Source: Sandaracinaceae bacterium | GTDB lineage: Bacteria; Myxococcota_A; Polyangia; Polyangiales; JADJQN01 | Length of the DNA stretch: 64,000 nt | Assembly: GCA_016712745.1 (NCBI GenBank) | Contig: JADJQN010000003.1 | Span: 806,001-870,000, forward strand | Reading direction: 5' to 3' | Translations under genes and position numbers: made by a program | In this document: positions 35,917-44,066 of the stretch, piece after piece | Numbering within the stretch: position 1 is the first letter of the stretch | Layout of the letters: each line of letters begins with the position of its first letter | Notes under the pieces: model-generated | Told to the model about the DNA's origin: nothing | What the model saw: the letters and a program-made list of their open reading frames with translations, nothing else | The model's database searches: none

Positions 35917-37038
35917 ATGAGAACGAATCATCCAATGAATCGCACAATCCGCTACGCCGTGATTGGCGCCGGAAATATTGCCCAGGTAGCGGCGCTACCG
36001 GCGTTCAAGCACGCCAAAGAGAACTCTGAGCTCGTCGCGATTATTTCGTCCGACGAAACCAAGCGCAAAGAGCTTTCCAAGCTCTACAACATCGAACACA
36101 CCGGCGCGTACGAAGAGCTCGAAGACATCATCAAGGCCGCGCAAGTGGACGCGGTGTACATCGCCTTGCCCAATCACTTGCACCGCGAGTTTACCGAACG
36201 CGCGGCGCGCGCCCATGTCCACGTTCTCTGCGAAAAGCCCTTGGCTCTGACCGCACACGATTGCGAAGCCATGATTCACGCGACTCGTGCGGCGGGCGTC
36301 AAGCTCATGACCGGCTATCGATTGCACTTCGAAGAAGCCAATCTTTCTGCAATCGATCTCGTGAAGAAGGGAGACATTGGCGAGCCGCGCATCTTTTCAT
36401 CCGTCTTCTCGCATCAAGTGCGCGAGGGCGATATTCGCACTCAGTACGAAGCAGGCGGCGGTGCTCTTTACGATCTTGGGCCCTATTGCATCAACGCCGC
36501 GCGTGCGCTCTTTCAGGCGGAGCCGCTCGAAGTCTCGGCGTTTCAGATCTTGGGCACAGGCGATCGCTTCCGCGACGTCGATGAAATGACCAGCGCTACG
36601 CTGCGCTTTCCCGGCGATCGCGTTGCGCAGTTCACGGTGAGTCAGGGCGCGGGCGCTGTGTCGAGTTACCGCATTGTTGGCAGCAAAGGCGACCTTCGAG
36701 TCGACCCTGCGTACGAGTACGCAGACGCGCGGGAGCACCATCTAACGATCGCGGAGAAAACTAAGTCGAAGAAGTTCGCCAAATCGGATCAGTTCGCGCC
36801 CGAGCTGGTCTATTTCTCCAACTGCATTCAGAAGGACCTTGAGCCTGAGCCCTCCGGCGCTGAAGGCCTGGCGGACGTGCGCATCATCGAAGCCATTATC
36901 CGAGCTGCGCAGAGCGGGCACGTGGTCGCGCTCGAGCCGTTCACTCGCGCGAAAAGGCCCGACATCAAGCAGGCAATGCGTAAGCCCGCGGTGCGAGAGC
37001 CAGAGACGATTCACGCTCCATCGCCGACGGTAAAGTAG
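35917..37038 (+). CDS. Gfo/Idh/MocA family sugar oxidoreductase
   Basis: NAD(P)-dependent dehydrogenase of sugars or sugar nucleotides. 373 residues from ATG 35917, which has GAGGAGGAG 6 bases upstream; the open frame upstream overlaps asnB and is not used. N-terminal Rossmann motif AVIGAGNIAQVAALPAF, then VYIALPNHLHREF and VLCEKPLALT with the conserved EKP Lys, and the C-terminal GGGALYDLGPYCINAARAL with the expected Asp...His-replacing Asn (DLGPYCIN). It may oxidise the sugar that the preceding amidotransferases act on. Ends directly at a strong terminator (37039-37088). Confidence 0.9.
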   Translation: MRTNHPMNRTIRYAVIGAGNIAQVAALPAFKHAKENSELVAIISSDETKRKELSKLYNIEHTGAYEELEDIIKAAQVDAVYIALPNHLHREFTERAARAHVHVLCEKPLALTAHDCEAMIHATRAAGVKLMTGYRLHFEEANLSAIDLVKKGDIGEPRIFSSVFSHQVREGDIRTQYEAGGGALYDLGPYCINAARALFQAEPLEVSAFQILGTGDRFRDVDEMTSATLRFPGDRVAQFTVSQGAGAVSSYRIVGSKGDLRVDPAYEYADAREHHLTIAEKTKSKKFAKSDQFAPELVYFSNCIQKDLEPEPSGAEGLADVRIIEAIIRAAQSGHVVALEPFTRAKRPDIKQAMRKPAVREPETIHAPSPTVK

Positions 37039-37088
37039 CTAAATGCAAAAGGCCGCGCCGAGTTCACGGTGCGGCCTTTTGCATTTAG
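37039..37088. terminator. Strong bidirectional rho-independent terminator
   Basis: Perfect 18-bp inverted repeat: arms 37039-37056 and 37071-37088, loop 14 bases. A GC-rich core (GGCCGC/GCGGCC) sits next to AAAA on one side and TTTT on the other, so it works on both strands. It lies between the plus-strand oxidoreductase (ends 37038) and the minus-strand ferritin-like gene (ends 37091), and closes the polysaccharide locus. Confidence 0.93.
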
Positions 37089-37090
37089 GA

Positions 37091-37744
37091 TTAGTGCTTC
37101 GCCATCTCTTTACGCTGCTCTTTGACACGTGCGGCTTCGAGTGCCGACTTCACGTGCTTCTTCTCTTCGGGGGGCGGGAGTACTGCCGGAAGCGAAAGCG
37201 CTTTGAACCACAGCTCGCGACAGAAACCGGCCGAGTGATAAAGGTGTTCGTCTTCTTCCTCTTCGACCTTGGTTACCGCGTCGCGCACCGACTTGGCACC
37301 CTCGCCTGAAATATGTTTGGCCACTTCGCCAAAGAGCTCCCAGTTCAAATGGTCCTTGGTCTCCGCGAGCACGACGCACTCCGCAGCGACCAGCTCGGCA
37401 GCCGCCTTGTCGCCGTTCTCGAGGGCCATTTGCATCGCGGCGACGAGCGACTCGCCGATGTGCTTCACGATCTTGCGACCCGGCGTTTGAACTTCGGTAT
37501 TGAGCCCGTGTGTCTGAAATAGCGTCTCGACAATCTCGACGTGTCGCTGCGTTTGCTGCAGGTACTTCTCCCATTCCTTCTTCAAATCGGAGTTCACAGC
37601 GCATCGCAACGCCGTAGTGTAAATCTGCACACCGCCCAGCTCTGTCTGCAGCATCTGATAGAGAAGCTCGGTGACCTGTTCGGGTTCCGCGTGAATCGGC
37701 TTGCCCTTCTTTGCACTACTATCGGTCGACTTTTGCTTTTCCAT
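37091..37744 (-). CDS. Ferritin-like domain protein
   Basis: 217 residues, mostly long helices. Carboxylate/His motifs of a diiron four-helix bundle are visible: LLYQMLQTELGGVQIY, RHVEIVETLF, ECVVLAETKDHLNWELF and KVEEEEDEHLYH. The first 20 and last 30 residues are Lys-rich and likely unstructured. No signal peptide, so cytosolic. Probably iron or peroxide handling or oxidative-stress protection, but the exact subfamily is not clear to me. It shares the terminator with the polysaccharide locus and lies on the same strand as the FMN reductase and CsbD genes, which hints at a stress group. Confidence 0.78.
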   Translation of the reverse strand: MEKQKSTDSSAKKGKPIHAEPEQVTELLYQMLQTELGGVQIYTTALRCAVNSDLKKEWEKYLQQTQRHVEIVETLFQTHGLNTEVQTPGRKIVKHIGESLVAAMQMALENGDKAAAELVAAECVVLAETKDHLNWELFGEVAKHISGEGAKSVRDAVTKVEEEEDEHLYHSAGFCRELWFKALSLPAVLPPPEEKKHVKSALEAARVKEQRKEMAKH

Positions 37745-37780
37745 TTTGCCCTCGTGCTGGTCTAGCGGTGATGCTTAACT

Positions 37781-38335
37781 TCATCGAAGCTTGAGCGTCA
37801 GGTCGTGTAAGGCCTGCATAAGCTTCTGAATGAGCTCTCCGGTGGTCTTGTCGATGAGCGTAAGCTCATCGTCGAACTTGGTTTTTGCCGAGCCGATCAT
37901 CACCTCAGGCTGATTCACCGCTCGCATGTCCATGGAGACGAGAATCTGCCGTAGATGATATTGGCAACGCGCGGTGCCAAGCACGCCGGTGGTAGCGCCC
38001 ATGATCGCGCAAGGTTTTCCGTGCAACGGCACGTCTGGTTTGCGCGATGCCCAATCAATCGCGTTCTTTAGCGCGCCTGGGACCGAGTAATTGTATTCCG
38101 GTGTGACGAAGAGAATGGCATCCGCAGCTTTGCATTGCTCACGAAAGCGGGTCGCGGCCGCCGGATGTTCCTTGTCGTAGACGTCTTGGTCGTAGAGCGG
38201 AATGTCGCGAATGCTCGCGATCTCCACGCTCATACTTTTCGGCGCTAAAGCGATTGCGGCATGCAGCGCTGCCGTGTTGTAAGATTTTTGCCTAAGGCTT
38301 CCCGAAATGCCGAGCACGCGAACGTTCTGCGTCAC
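37781..38335 (-). CDS. NADPH-dependent FMN reductase family protein
   Basis: 184 residues, flavodoxin-like fold. Motifs: VLGISGSLRQKSYNTAAL (FMN phosphate loop GSLRxxSxN), IPLYDQDVY, ILFVTPEYNYSVPGALKNAIDW (isoalloxazine loop), and GATTGVLGTARCQYHLRQIL. Reduces FMN, quinones or chromate-like substrates using NAD(P)H. Normal family length, start ATG 38335. Its minus-strand neighbours are the ferritin-like protein (37-base gap) and CsbD, consistent with a redox/stress role. Confidence 0.92.
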   Translation of the reverse strand: MTQNVRVLGISGSLRQKSYNTAALHAAIALAPKSMSVEIASIRDIPLYDQDVYDKEHPAAATRFREQCKAADAILFVTPEYNYSVPGALKNAIDWASRKPDVPLHGKPCAIMGATTGVLGTARCQYHLRQILVSMDMRAVNQPEVMIGSAKTKFDDELTLIDKTTGELIQKLMQALHDLTLKLR

Positions 38336-38386
38336 GATGCACCTACTTTCGAGACCTTCTTACAACACGACTTAGCTGCAACCTAA

Positions 38387-38617
38387 CTAACTCTTGTTGT
38401 TTTGGTTCTTGTCGTCGGTTGGGAACTTGGCGATCCACTGATCGATCGCTGTGGATGCCTTTTCCTTCTCGAAGCCGTAGCGCTGCGTGAGGCGGCCGAC
38501 TAGCGTGTCGCGCTTACCAGCGATCTGCTCGAGATCGTCGTCGGTGAGCTTCGCCCACTCTTCGCGTGCCTTACCCTTGAGCTCCGTCCACTTACCTTCA
38601 ATCTGTGTCCAGTTCAT
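38387..38617 (-). CDS. CsbD-family stress protein
   Basis: 76 residues from ATG 38617, with AAAGG 7 bases upstream; a longer open frame exists but lacks homology. Typical CsbD sequence: MNWTQIEGKWTELKGKAREEW, then LTDDDLEQIAGKRDTLVGRLTQRYG and a short hydrophilic tail. Small, highly charged cytosolic proteins of this family are induced in general stress; the molecular role is unknown. The 220-base upstream gap contains a 10-bp palindrome (38655-38664) that could be a control site. Confidence 0.9.
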   Translation of the reverse strand: MNWTQIEGKWTELKGKAREEWAKLTDDDLEQIAGKRDTLVGRLTQRYGFEKEKASTAIDQWIAKFPTDDKNQNNKS

Positions 38618-38837
38618 GATCGACCTTTCTGCCGCTGTAGGTGCGCCAGGCAAGCTGGCGCCAGGGCATGTGAGCCGTGGCAATGCAGTCCGTGTGCCAC
38701 ACCGGGCCGCCCGTGATCGCGGGCAATTGCTCGCCGAATTCGCCCCCTCGCTGCGACAAAAAAGAACAGCTGGGGCGAAGCGTCTCAAAGAGTCTTGGAC
38801 AGAATCGTAAATTGGACGCGAGAATGCGGGCATTCCT
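38618..38837. promoter_or_regulatory. Divergent intergenic region, CsbD / acyl-AMP ligase
   Basis: 220 bases between divergent starts. GCGCCA 38643-38648 and TGGCGC 38656-38661 form a 6-bp inverted repeat, overlapping the perfect palindrome CTGGCGCCAG 38655-38664, about 40 bases upstream of csbD. An operator is possible. No convincing promoter boxes seen. Confidence 0.3.
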
Positions 38838-40397
38838 ATGACCAACGCGGTCCCTCTTCTTCACGATTACCTCATCGAGTCCGCGCGCCGTCTGCCGGAG
38901 AAGATCGCTCTGGTGTGTCAAAAGCAGCGTTTCACCTACGCAGAGCTAGATGCGCAATCAACCGCCCTTGCGCATGGACTGATTGCCCGCGGCGTCGAAC
39001 GCGGAGATCGCGTCGTCATCTTCGGCGACAACACCGTGGAAACGGTGATTTCGTTTTGGGCAGTCTTGAAAGCGAATGCGGTGGTGAGCATCGTCAATCC
39101 GCTCACCAAATCCGACAAGCTCGCCTATATGCTCAACGATTGCCGTGCGCGTGCATTGATAAGTGATGCACACATCGCATCCGTTTTCGTCGACGCAGCC
39201 AATCAATCAACCCACTTGCGCGCCGTCATCGTGTCCGGCGCATTCGATGAAAAACACAAGGCGCACCTTAAGACCCCTTCGCATGGATGGGACGAAGTGA
39301 TTGCGCGACACTCGGGCAATGCCCTTCCGCCCCGTCGCAACGTCGACATCGACCTTGCGGCCATCATCTACACCTCCGGCAGCACAGGTGATCCGAAGGG
39401 CGTGATGCTCACGCATCGCAACATGCTAACCGCGGCGACCTCGATCAGCACCTACCTTGAAAACGTCGAGGACGACGTGATTCTAGGGATACTGCCGCTG
39501 GCGTTCGATTACGGCCTTTATCAAATGATCATGGCGTTTCGCATGGGCGCGCGCCTCGTGCTCGAGCGCTCCTTTACGTATCCAGCGCAGGTTTTGAAGG
39601 TTGTAGTCGAAGAGAAAGTCACCGGTTTTCCCGGCGTTCCCACCATCTACGCCATCTTGGCTGAGATGAAGAGCCTTTCGAACTACGACTTCAGCCATAT
39701 CCGCTACGTCACCAACACCGCCGCAGCGCTCGCGGTGAAGCATATCCTCGTGCTCAAGGACATCTTTCCGAAGGCCAAGATCTTCTCGATGTACGGCCTA
39801 ACCGAATGCAAGCGCTGCACATATTTGCCACCGGCCGATCTTGATAAGAAGCCGACGAGCGTGGGCATCGCGATCCCCAACACCGAGCTATGGATCGTCG
39901 ACGAGAACGACAAGCGCGTAGGACCGAACACCGTAGGTCAGCTCGTCATCCGCGGCGCGACGGTCATGCGAGGCTATTGGGACAAGCCCGAAGAGACCGC
40001 GAAGAAACTGCGCCCTGGTCCTTTGCCCGGGGAGCTGGTTTTGTATACGGGTGATTTCTGCCGACTCGATGAAGAGGGTTACCTCTACTTCGTTGGCCGC
40101 ATGGACGACATCATCAAGTCGCGCGGAGAAAAAGTAGCGCCCAAAGAAGTTGAGAACGCGCTCACCAACGTGCCCGGTGTCAAAGAGGTCGCTGTCATCG
40201 GCGTGCCCGACGAAATCTTAGGTCAGGCGGTGAAGGCCTTCGTCGTGCTTGAAGCAGGCGTGACATTCACCGAAAAAGATCTCCAAAAAGAAGCGCAGAA
40301 GCGCCTCGAAACGTTCATGGTGCCCAAGCACATCGCCTTTGTCAGCGAGCTACCCAAAACCACAACGGGCAAGATCAAGAAGACAGGCCTCTCGTGA
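38838..40397 (+). CDS. AMP-forming acyl-CoA/acyl-ACP ligase
   Basis: 519 residues. Adenylate-forming motifs: IIYTSGSTGDPKGVMLTH (about 175-192), MYGLTECKRCTYLPP, YTGDFCRLDEEGYLYFVGR, MDDIIKSRGEKVAPKEVE and the A10 Lys in TTTGKIKKTGL. Activates a carboxylate with ATP and passes it to CoA or a carrier protein. The GLTECKR-YLPP pattern recalls the ligases linked to exosortase-type polysaccharide loci (family memory, not tested). It overlaps the next gene as GTGA, and a stand-alone ACP follows, so the ACP is the likely acceptor. Substrate unknown. Confidence 0.9.
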   Translation: MTNAVPLLHDYLIESARRLPEKIALVCQKQRFTYAELDAQSTALAHGLIARGVERGDRVVIFGDNTVETVISFWAVLKANAVVSIVNPLTKSDKLAYMLNDCRARALISDAHIASVFVDAANQSTHLRAVIVSGAFDEKHKAHLKTPSHGWDEVIARHSGNALPPRRNVDIDLAAIIYTSGSTGDPKGVMLTHRNMLTAATSISTYLENVEDDVILGILPLAFDYGLYQMIMAFRMGARLVLERSFTYPAQVLKVVVEEKVTGFPGVPTIYAILAEMKSLSNYDFSHIRYVTNTAAALAVKHILVLKDIFPKAKIFSMYGLTECKRCTYLPPADLDKKPTSVGIAIPNTELWIVDENDKRVGPNTVGQLVIRGATVMRGYWDKPEETAKKLRPGPLPGELVLYTGDFCRLDEEGYLYFVGRMDDIIKSRGEKVAPKEVENALTNVPGVKEVAVIGVPDEILGQAVKAFVVLEAGVTFTEKDLQKEAQKRLETFMVPKHIAFVSELPKTTTGKIKKTGLS

Positions 40398-41206
40398 GCG
40401 ACGAGTTACTAACGCGCATCGTATCGGTCCTAGGCGGAAGCGCGACTGCGCATGATGAAGCCGAAGAGTTGATTAGCGCTGCCGGAGGGGATCCCGATCG
40501 CGCGATCGAGCTCGCCAATGAGCGCAAGGCGGGAACGCCGCTTGCCTACCTCACCGGTCATCAGCGTTTCATGGGGGTGGACCTCTTCATCGCGAAGGGC
40601 GCGCTCATTCCTCGCGAGGAAACAGAGCTGCTCGGTGAGACGGCCGTCGAAACACTCAGCGCGATGGGCCGCGAGAAGCAGCGCGTGATCGACATGTGTT
40701 GCGGCTCCGGAAACTTGGCTTGCGGCATCGCAACGCGTTTGCGGGCCGCCGAGGTGTGGGCGAGCGATCTGACGCCCGAGTCCGTTTCGGTCGCGCAGCA
40801 AAATGTACAGAGGCTTTCACTGCAAAGTCGGGTCCATGTGTTTTGCGCAGACCTTTTTGCGGGATTTGCTGATCAGAATCTCGAGAACACGATCGATGTC
40901 ATCGTTTGCAACCCGCCTTACATCTCGACTGGCAAGCTGGGCACCGACCGGGCGGAGCTGCTCGAGCACGAGCCGCGTGAAGCCTTTGATGGCGGGCCCT
41001 ACGGGCTGACCATTCACCAACGGGTATTGAAAGAGGCCGCTCCGTTTTTGCGGCCGGGCGGCGTATTGATGTTCGAAATGGGATTAGGGCAGCAAAAGCA
41101 GTTGTCTCTTCTCTTTGATCGCACACGGATGTACGAAGCCACTGAATGGCGTAACGATGAGGCCGGAGAGCCGCGCGTGGCTGTGGGTAGAAAGAAGGCT
41201 TCTTAG
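40394..41206 (+). CDS. PrmC/HemK-like SAM-dependent methyltransferase
   Basis: 270 residues from GTG 40394. An N-terminal helical part (PLAYLTGHQRFMGVDLFIAKGALIPREETE in outline) resembles PrmC, then the SAM loop VIDMCCGSGNLACGIA (about 97-112), and the NPPY motif at 173-176 with YISTGKLGT and the later EPREAFDGGPYGL. NPPY enzymes methylate amide or amino nitrogens. Housekeeping PrmC modifies release factors, but here the gene is locked between an acyl ligase and an ACP, so a repurposed role (methylating an acyl or amino substrate) is inferred. Ends 3 bases before the ACP start. Confidence 0.85.
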   Translation: MSDELLTRIVSVLGGSATAHDEAEELISAAGGDPDRAIELANERKAGTPLAYLTGHQRFMGVDLFIAKGALIPREETELLGETAVETLSAMGREKQRVIDMCCGSGNLACGIATRLRAAEVWASDLTPESVSVAQQNVQRLSLQSRVHVFCADLFAGFADQNLENTIDVIVCNPPYISTGKLGTDRAELLEHEPREAFDGGPYGLTIHQRVLKEAAPFLRPGGVLMFEMGLGQQKQLSLLFDRTRMYEATEWRNDEAGEPRVAVGRKKAS

Positions 41207-41209
41207 TTT

Positions 41210-41452
41210 ATGGATTCGAAAGAGCGTGTCCGGCAGTTCATCCTGAAAAACTTCTACGTCGCAGATCCAGCAAGCCTCGCCGATGAAACGTCGCTGCTCG
41301 ATCAAGGCATCATCGATTCGACTGGCGTGCTCGAAGTCATTGCTTTCATCGAGGACGAGTTTGGAATCAAAGTAGAAGACGAAGAAATGCTTCCCGAGAA
41401 CCTCGATTCGATCCACCGCATCGTCGATTTCATTGCACGCAAAAAGGGCTGA
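41210..41452 (+). CDS. Acyl carrier protein
   Basis: 80 residues, acidic four-helix ACP. The phosphopantetheine site is IIDSTGVLEVIAFIEDEFG with Ser37, followed by the usual acidic helix II. Length and the D-S motif fit a stand-alone carrier. It needs a PPTase, and the EntD/Sfp-type enzyme at 10029 is the only one seen here. Third gene of the ligase-methyltransferase-ACP cassette, with a 3-base spacer, so its cargo is presumably loaded by the ligase at 38838. Confidence 0.93.
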   Translation: MDSKERVRQFILKNFYVADPASLADETSLLDQGIIDSTGVLEVIAFIEDEFGIKVEDEEMLPENLDSIHRIVDFIARKKG

Positions 41453-41458
41453 CCTGCG

Positions 41459-41767
41459 ATGTGGAAAATCCTGAGCTTAGTTTTAGCCCTGGCGCTCGTC
41501 CTCGCCGGGACCATCATCTTGCTCAGGCGTGCACCCGAAGGCGCTAGCACCACCGGCGAGGCGTTGGGCCCGGAGGTTTCGGCACCACCACGTGACGTCG
41601 CGCGCAATCCACGCGCCGCACAGGAGTTCGTGCAAGGACGAGCTTGCATTGCTGCGTGCACGGAGACCGATCGCATTTGCCGCGGCTCGAGCATCGAGCC
41701 CGAACAGCAGGCTGCGTGCCACAACGCGCTCAACGCGTGCGAGCGCAGTTGCAAAGCCGCGCGCTGA
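41459..41767 (+). CDS. Small membrane-anchored Cys-rich protein
   Basis: 102 residues from ATG 41459. The N-terminus is one hydrophobic segment (ILSLVLALALVLAGTIILL) followed by RR, so a single-pass anchor or uncleaved signal. The outside part has six Cys arranged as CIAAC, CRG, ACHNALNAC and SC, suggesting disulfides. It starts 6 bases after the ACP stop and is probably the last gene of that operon. Not recognised; it may be a periplasmic accessory of the cassette or unrelated. Confidence 0.7.
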   Translation: MWKILSLVLALALVLAGTIILLRRAPEGASTTGEALGPEVSAPPRDVARNPRAAQEFVQGRACIAACTETDRICRGSSIEPEQQAACHNALNACERSCKAAR

Positions 41768-41802
41768 AGTTCAGAAGTGCTGAGATGCGAGTAGCTTAAG
41801 GA

Positions 41803-43950
41803 TCAGAGAACGGTGATGCCGATGCTCTCGGTGCTGACGCCCGGTGTGCCCGCGTTGCCGGTCGCGCAAGTTCCGCCGCCGACGCCGCCCGAGCCCACCG
41901 AGTAATCGAGGTCGCCGACCGAGTGGACAGCAGCTTCGGCGCCTGCACCCCAGATGCCGATCGACGGACCGCCACCACCACCGCCACCGCAGCCACCATC
42001 GCCGCCGTGACCGCCCGAGCCGCCACGTCCGCCACTGCCCTGCCGATTGCTGTCGCGCGCCTGGCCTGGGCCGCCTTCGCGTCCAAGACCGCCTGAGCCG
42101 CCGGTTGCGCCAGCGCCGCCATTGCCGCCGCCGAGTGTGTGCAGATCGATATTCGTCAGGTTGATCGTCGAGTTGATGAGGATGATCGCGATCGAAGCGC
42201 CGCCGCCGCCGCCGCCGCCACCGCCCGTGCCCCCACGACCACCACCACCACCGCCGCCACCGCCGCGACCGGTCCCGCAGTAGATGCAGGTACCGAATAC
42301 TGGGTCCGTGCAGTCCTCGCCACCGCCGGCGCCGCCACCGCCGCCACCGCCGCCGTTCACCCCGGCTGCGCCCACTTCGCCTGCCGCCGGAATCCAGAAG
42401 CCAGCGAGCGCAAGAACCCCGATGCCGTCGCCAGCTGTGCCAGGCGAGCCGTTGCCGCCATCACATCCGTTGCCGCCGTCGCCGCCGTTCGCCGGGTCGC
42501 CGTCGTTGCAGCCGAGGCCATAGGTCGTACTCCAAGAGCCAGCCGAACCGCCGCATGCCGATCCGTTGGCGCTGCCTGCAGTTCCGCCGGGACCCCAGTC
42601 CTGACTGCGACCGCCTGAACCCGGTCCGCCGCCAAGCACTCCGCCGCCACCGCCGCTCGACCCTGAACCGGGCGAGCCAACAGCACCGTCGGCGCCGGGC
42701 GCTCCTGTGCTGCCCGCGCTGCCATCGCCGCCGCGACCAGCGGTGATAGTCGCGTTACGCACATTCAACAGTGCGCCGCTGTCGCGCACGATCAGAGTGG
42801 CGGTTGCTGTTGACGGTGCAGACCGCGAATCGGTTGCGAGATTCACCCGATCGAACGTCGTCGATGTCGTCAGGCTTGAGACTGCGATCACAGTTGTGTC
42901 GGCCGTGCTCAGCGTTGCGCTCGTATTGGTGCGCTCGGCGTATCCTTCGCTGTAGCCACCGTACATTCCAATGCCGTCGACCCACGTCAATGTCGTCGCG
43001 GTGTTGTAGCTGCCGTTCACGACGAGAATCTGATTGTGACTGGGAAATACCGCAGCAATCTGCAGAGCGCGATTGATCGTCGCGACGGGATGCGCGATGG
43101 ATAGGCCGTCGTTCACGTCGGCGCCCGTGGTGCTCACAAAGATTGCGCGCGCGATATCGCCGTCGATGCCATCGCAGTTGATGTCGGCGAACGCATCGTC
43201 GGGCACATCGATGTCAGTCGAGGGCGAGCAGTTCGACTCACAGAAATCAGCTTCGAGTCCATTGCGATCGAACCAGCCTTCTTCGCATATAAATTTGCAT
43301 TCGCCGTCTTCGCACGTTGCGGTCGCGTGACCCGTCGCGGGCGGCACGGGACACACGAGACAATCGTTGCTGCCCGTCGGGCCACAGTGCAGCGGATCGG
43401 TGAGATGCTCATACGCGGTATGCATGCACATGCCCGCCGTCTCGACACACTCGTCAGCACTGCACGTATCGTCGTCGCCGCAGTTACGCATGTCCGGGCT
43501 CACGCAAAGGTGCTCAACGCAGACCTCCACGCCGTTGCAGTAGTTGCCGTCGCTCGCGCAGTCGGCGTCGAACTCGCAGGGTGGCGCCGTTGCGCACCCT
43601 ACGCCGACGTAGCAACCAAAGCCTTCGGGGCATGCGGTGTCGTCGGGGATGTGCTGGCACGCATCGGTCGCAGTCAGACAACTATCGCGCGTGCACTCGG
43701 TAAAATCTTCGCAGGTGGGAACAGCGGTTGCGATGCAACGGCCCGCTTGGCACTCGTAACCGCCGTTGCAGTAGAAGCCGTCGTCGGGGCAATCCGTGTT
43801 GCTGGTGCACACGCGTCCAGAGTCCGTCGAGGCGTCGCCACCGACTCCTCCGTCAGAGCGTCCGCGCGGAACTTCCCCGCCGGCTGCGCATCCAAACAAG
43901 CCAAGACTAAGAAGGAGCGCCACTGACGCGACCCACGTGAACTTCGACAT
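41803..43950 (-). CDS. Cys-rich and extremely Gly-rich surface lipoprotein
   Basis: 715 residues from ATG 43950 (MSKFTWVASVALLLSLGLFGC, lipobox Cys21). Region 1 (about 45-245) is a Cys-rich series of CxxxxDCxxDGxxCxG units (CTSNTDCPDDGFYCNG, CEFDADCASDGNYCNG, and others). Region 2 (about 260-400) resembles DUF1565/parallel beta-helix starts: AIFVSTTGADVNDGLS, ATINRAL, YGGYSEGY. Region 3 (about 400-700) is Gly-rich (GGDG, GGGGGGGGAG runs), giving the GGC/GCC triplet repeats in the DNA near 42190-42260 and 42330-42360. Probably a surface-exposed structural or adhesive protein. Paired with the similar gene at 44067. Confidence 0.82.
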   Translation of the reverse strand: MSKFTWVASVALLLSLGLFGCAAGGEVPRGRSDGGVGGDASTDSGRVCTSNTDCPDDGFYCNGGYECQAGRCIATAVPTCEDFTECTRDSCLTATDACQHIPDDTACPEGFGCYVGVGCATAPPCEFDADCASDGNYCNGVEVCVEHLCVSPDMRNCGDDDTCSADECVETAGMCMHTAYEHLTDPLHCGPTGSNDCLVCPVPPATGHATATCEDGECKFICEEGWFDRNGLEADFCESNCSPSTDIDVPDDAFADINCDGIDGDIARAIFVSTTGADVNDGLSIAHPVATINRALQIAAVFPSHNQILVVNGSYNTATTLTWVDGIGMYGGYSEGYAERTNTSATLSTADTTVIAVSSLTTSTTFDRVNLATDSRSAPSTATATLIVRDSGALLNVRNATITAGRGGDGSAGSTGAPGADGAVGSPGSGSSGGGGGVLGGGPGSGGRSQDWGPGGTAGSANGSACGGSAGSWSTTYGLGCNDGDPANGGDGGNGCDGGNGSPGTAGDGIGVLALAGFWIPAAGEVGAAGVNGGGGGGGGAGGGEDCTDPVFGTCIYCGTGRGGGGGGGGGRGGTGGGGGGGGGASIAIILINSTINLTNIDLHTLGGGNGGAGATGGSGGLGREGGPGQARDSNRQGSGGRGGSGGHGGDGGCGGGGGGGPSIGIWGAGAEAAVHSVGDLDYSVGSGGVGGGTCATGNAGTPGVSTESIGITVL

Positions 43951-44066
43951 AACTGAATCACCCCGAAGAAAGACCGACCATAGCATGCACCCGGCACGAC
44001 GCCTCCCGACGAGGTCGCGCGCGATGCCATGCTTCTCGGCCTAAGAAAAAGGGCGTTGCGCCCGAA

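Noticed and set aside
38838..41767. Exosortase/PEP-CTERM locus suggested by the acyl ligase and AsnB
   Set aside because: No exosortase and no PEP-CTERM-like protein are present in the window.
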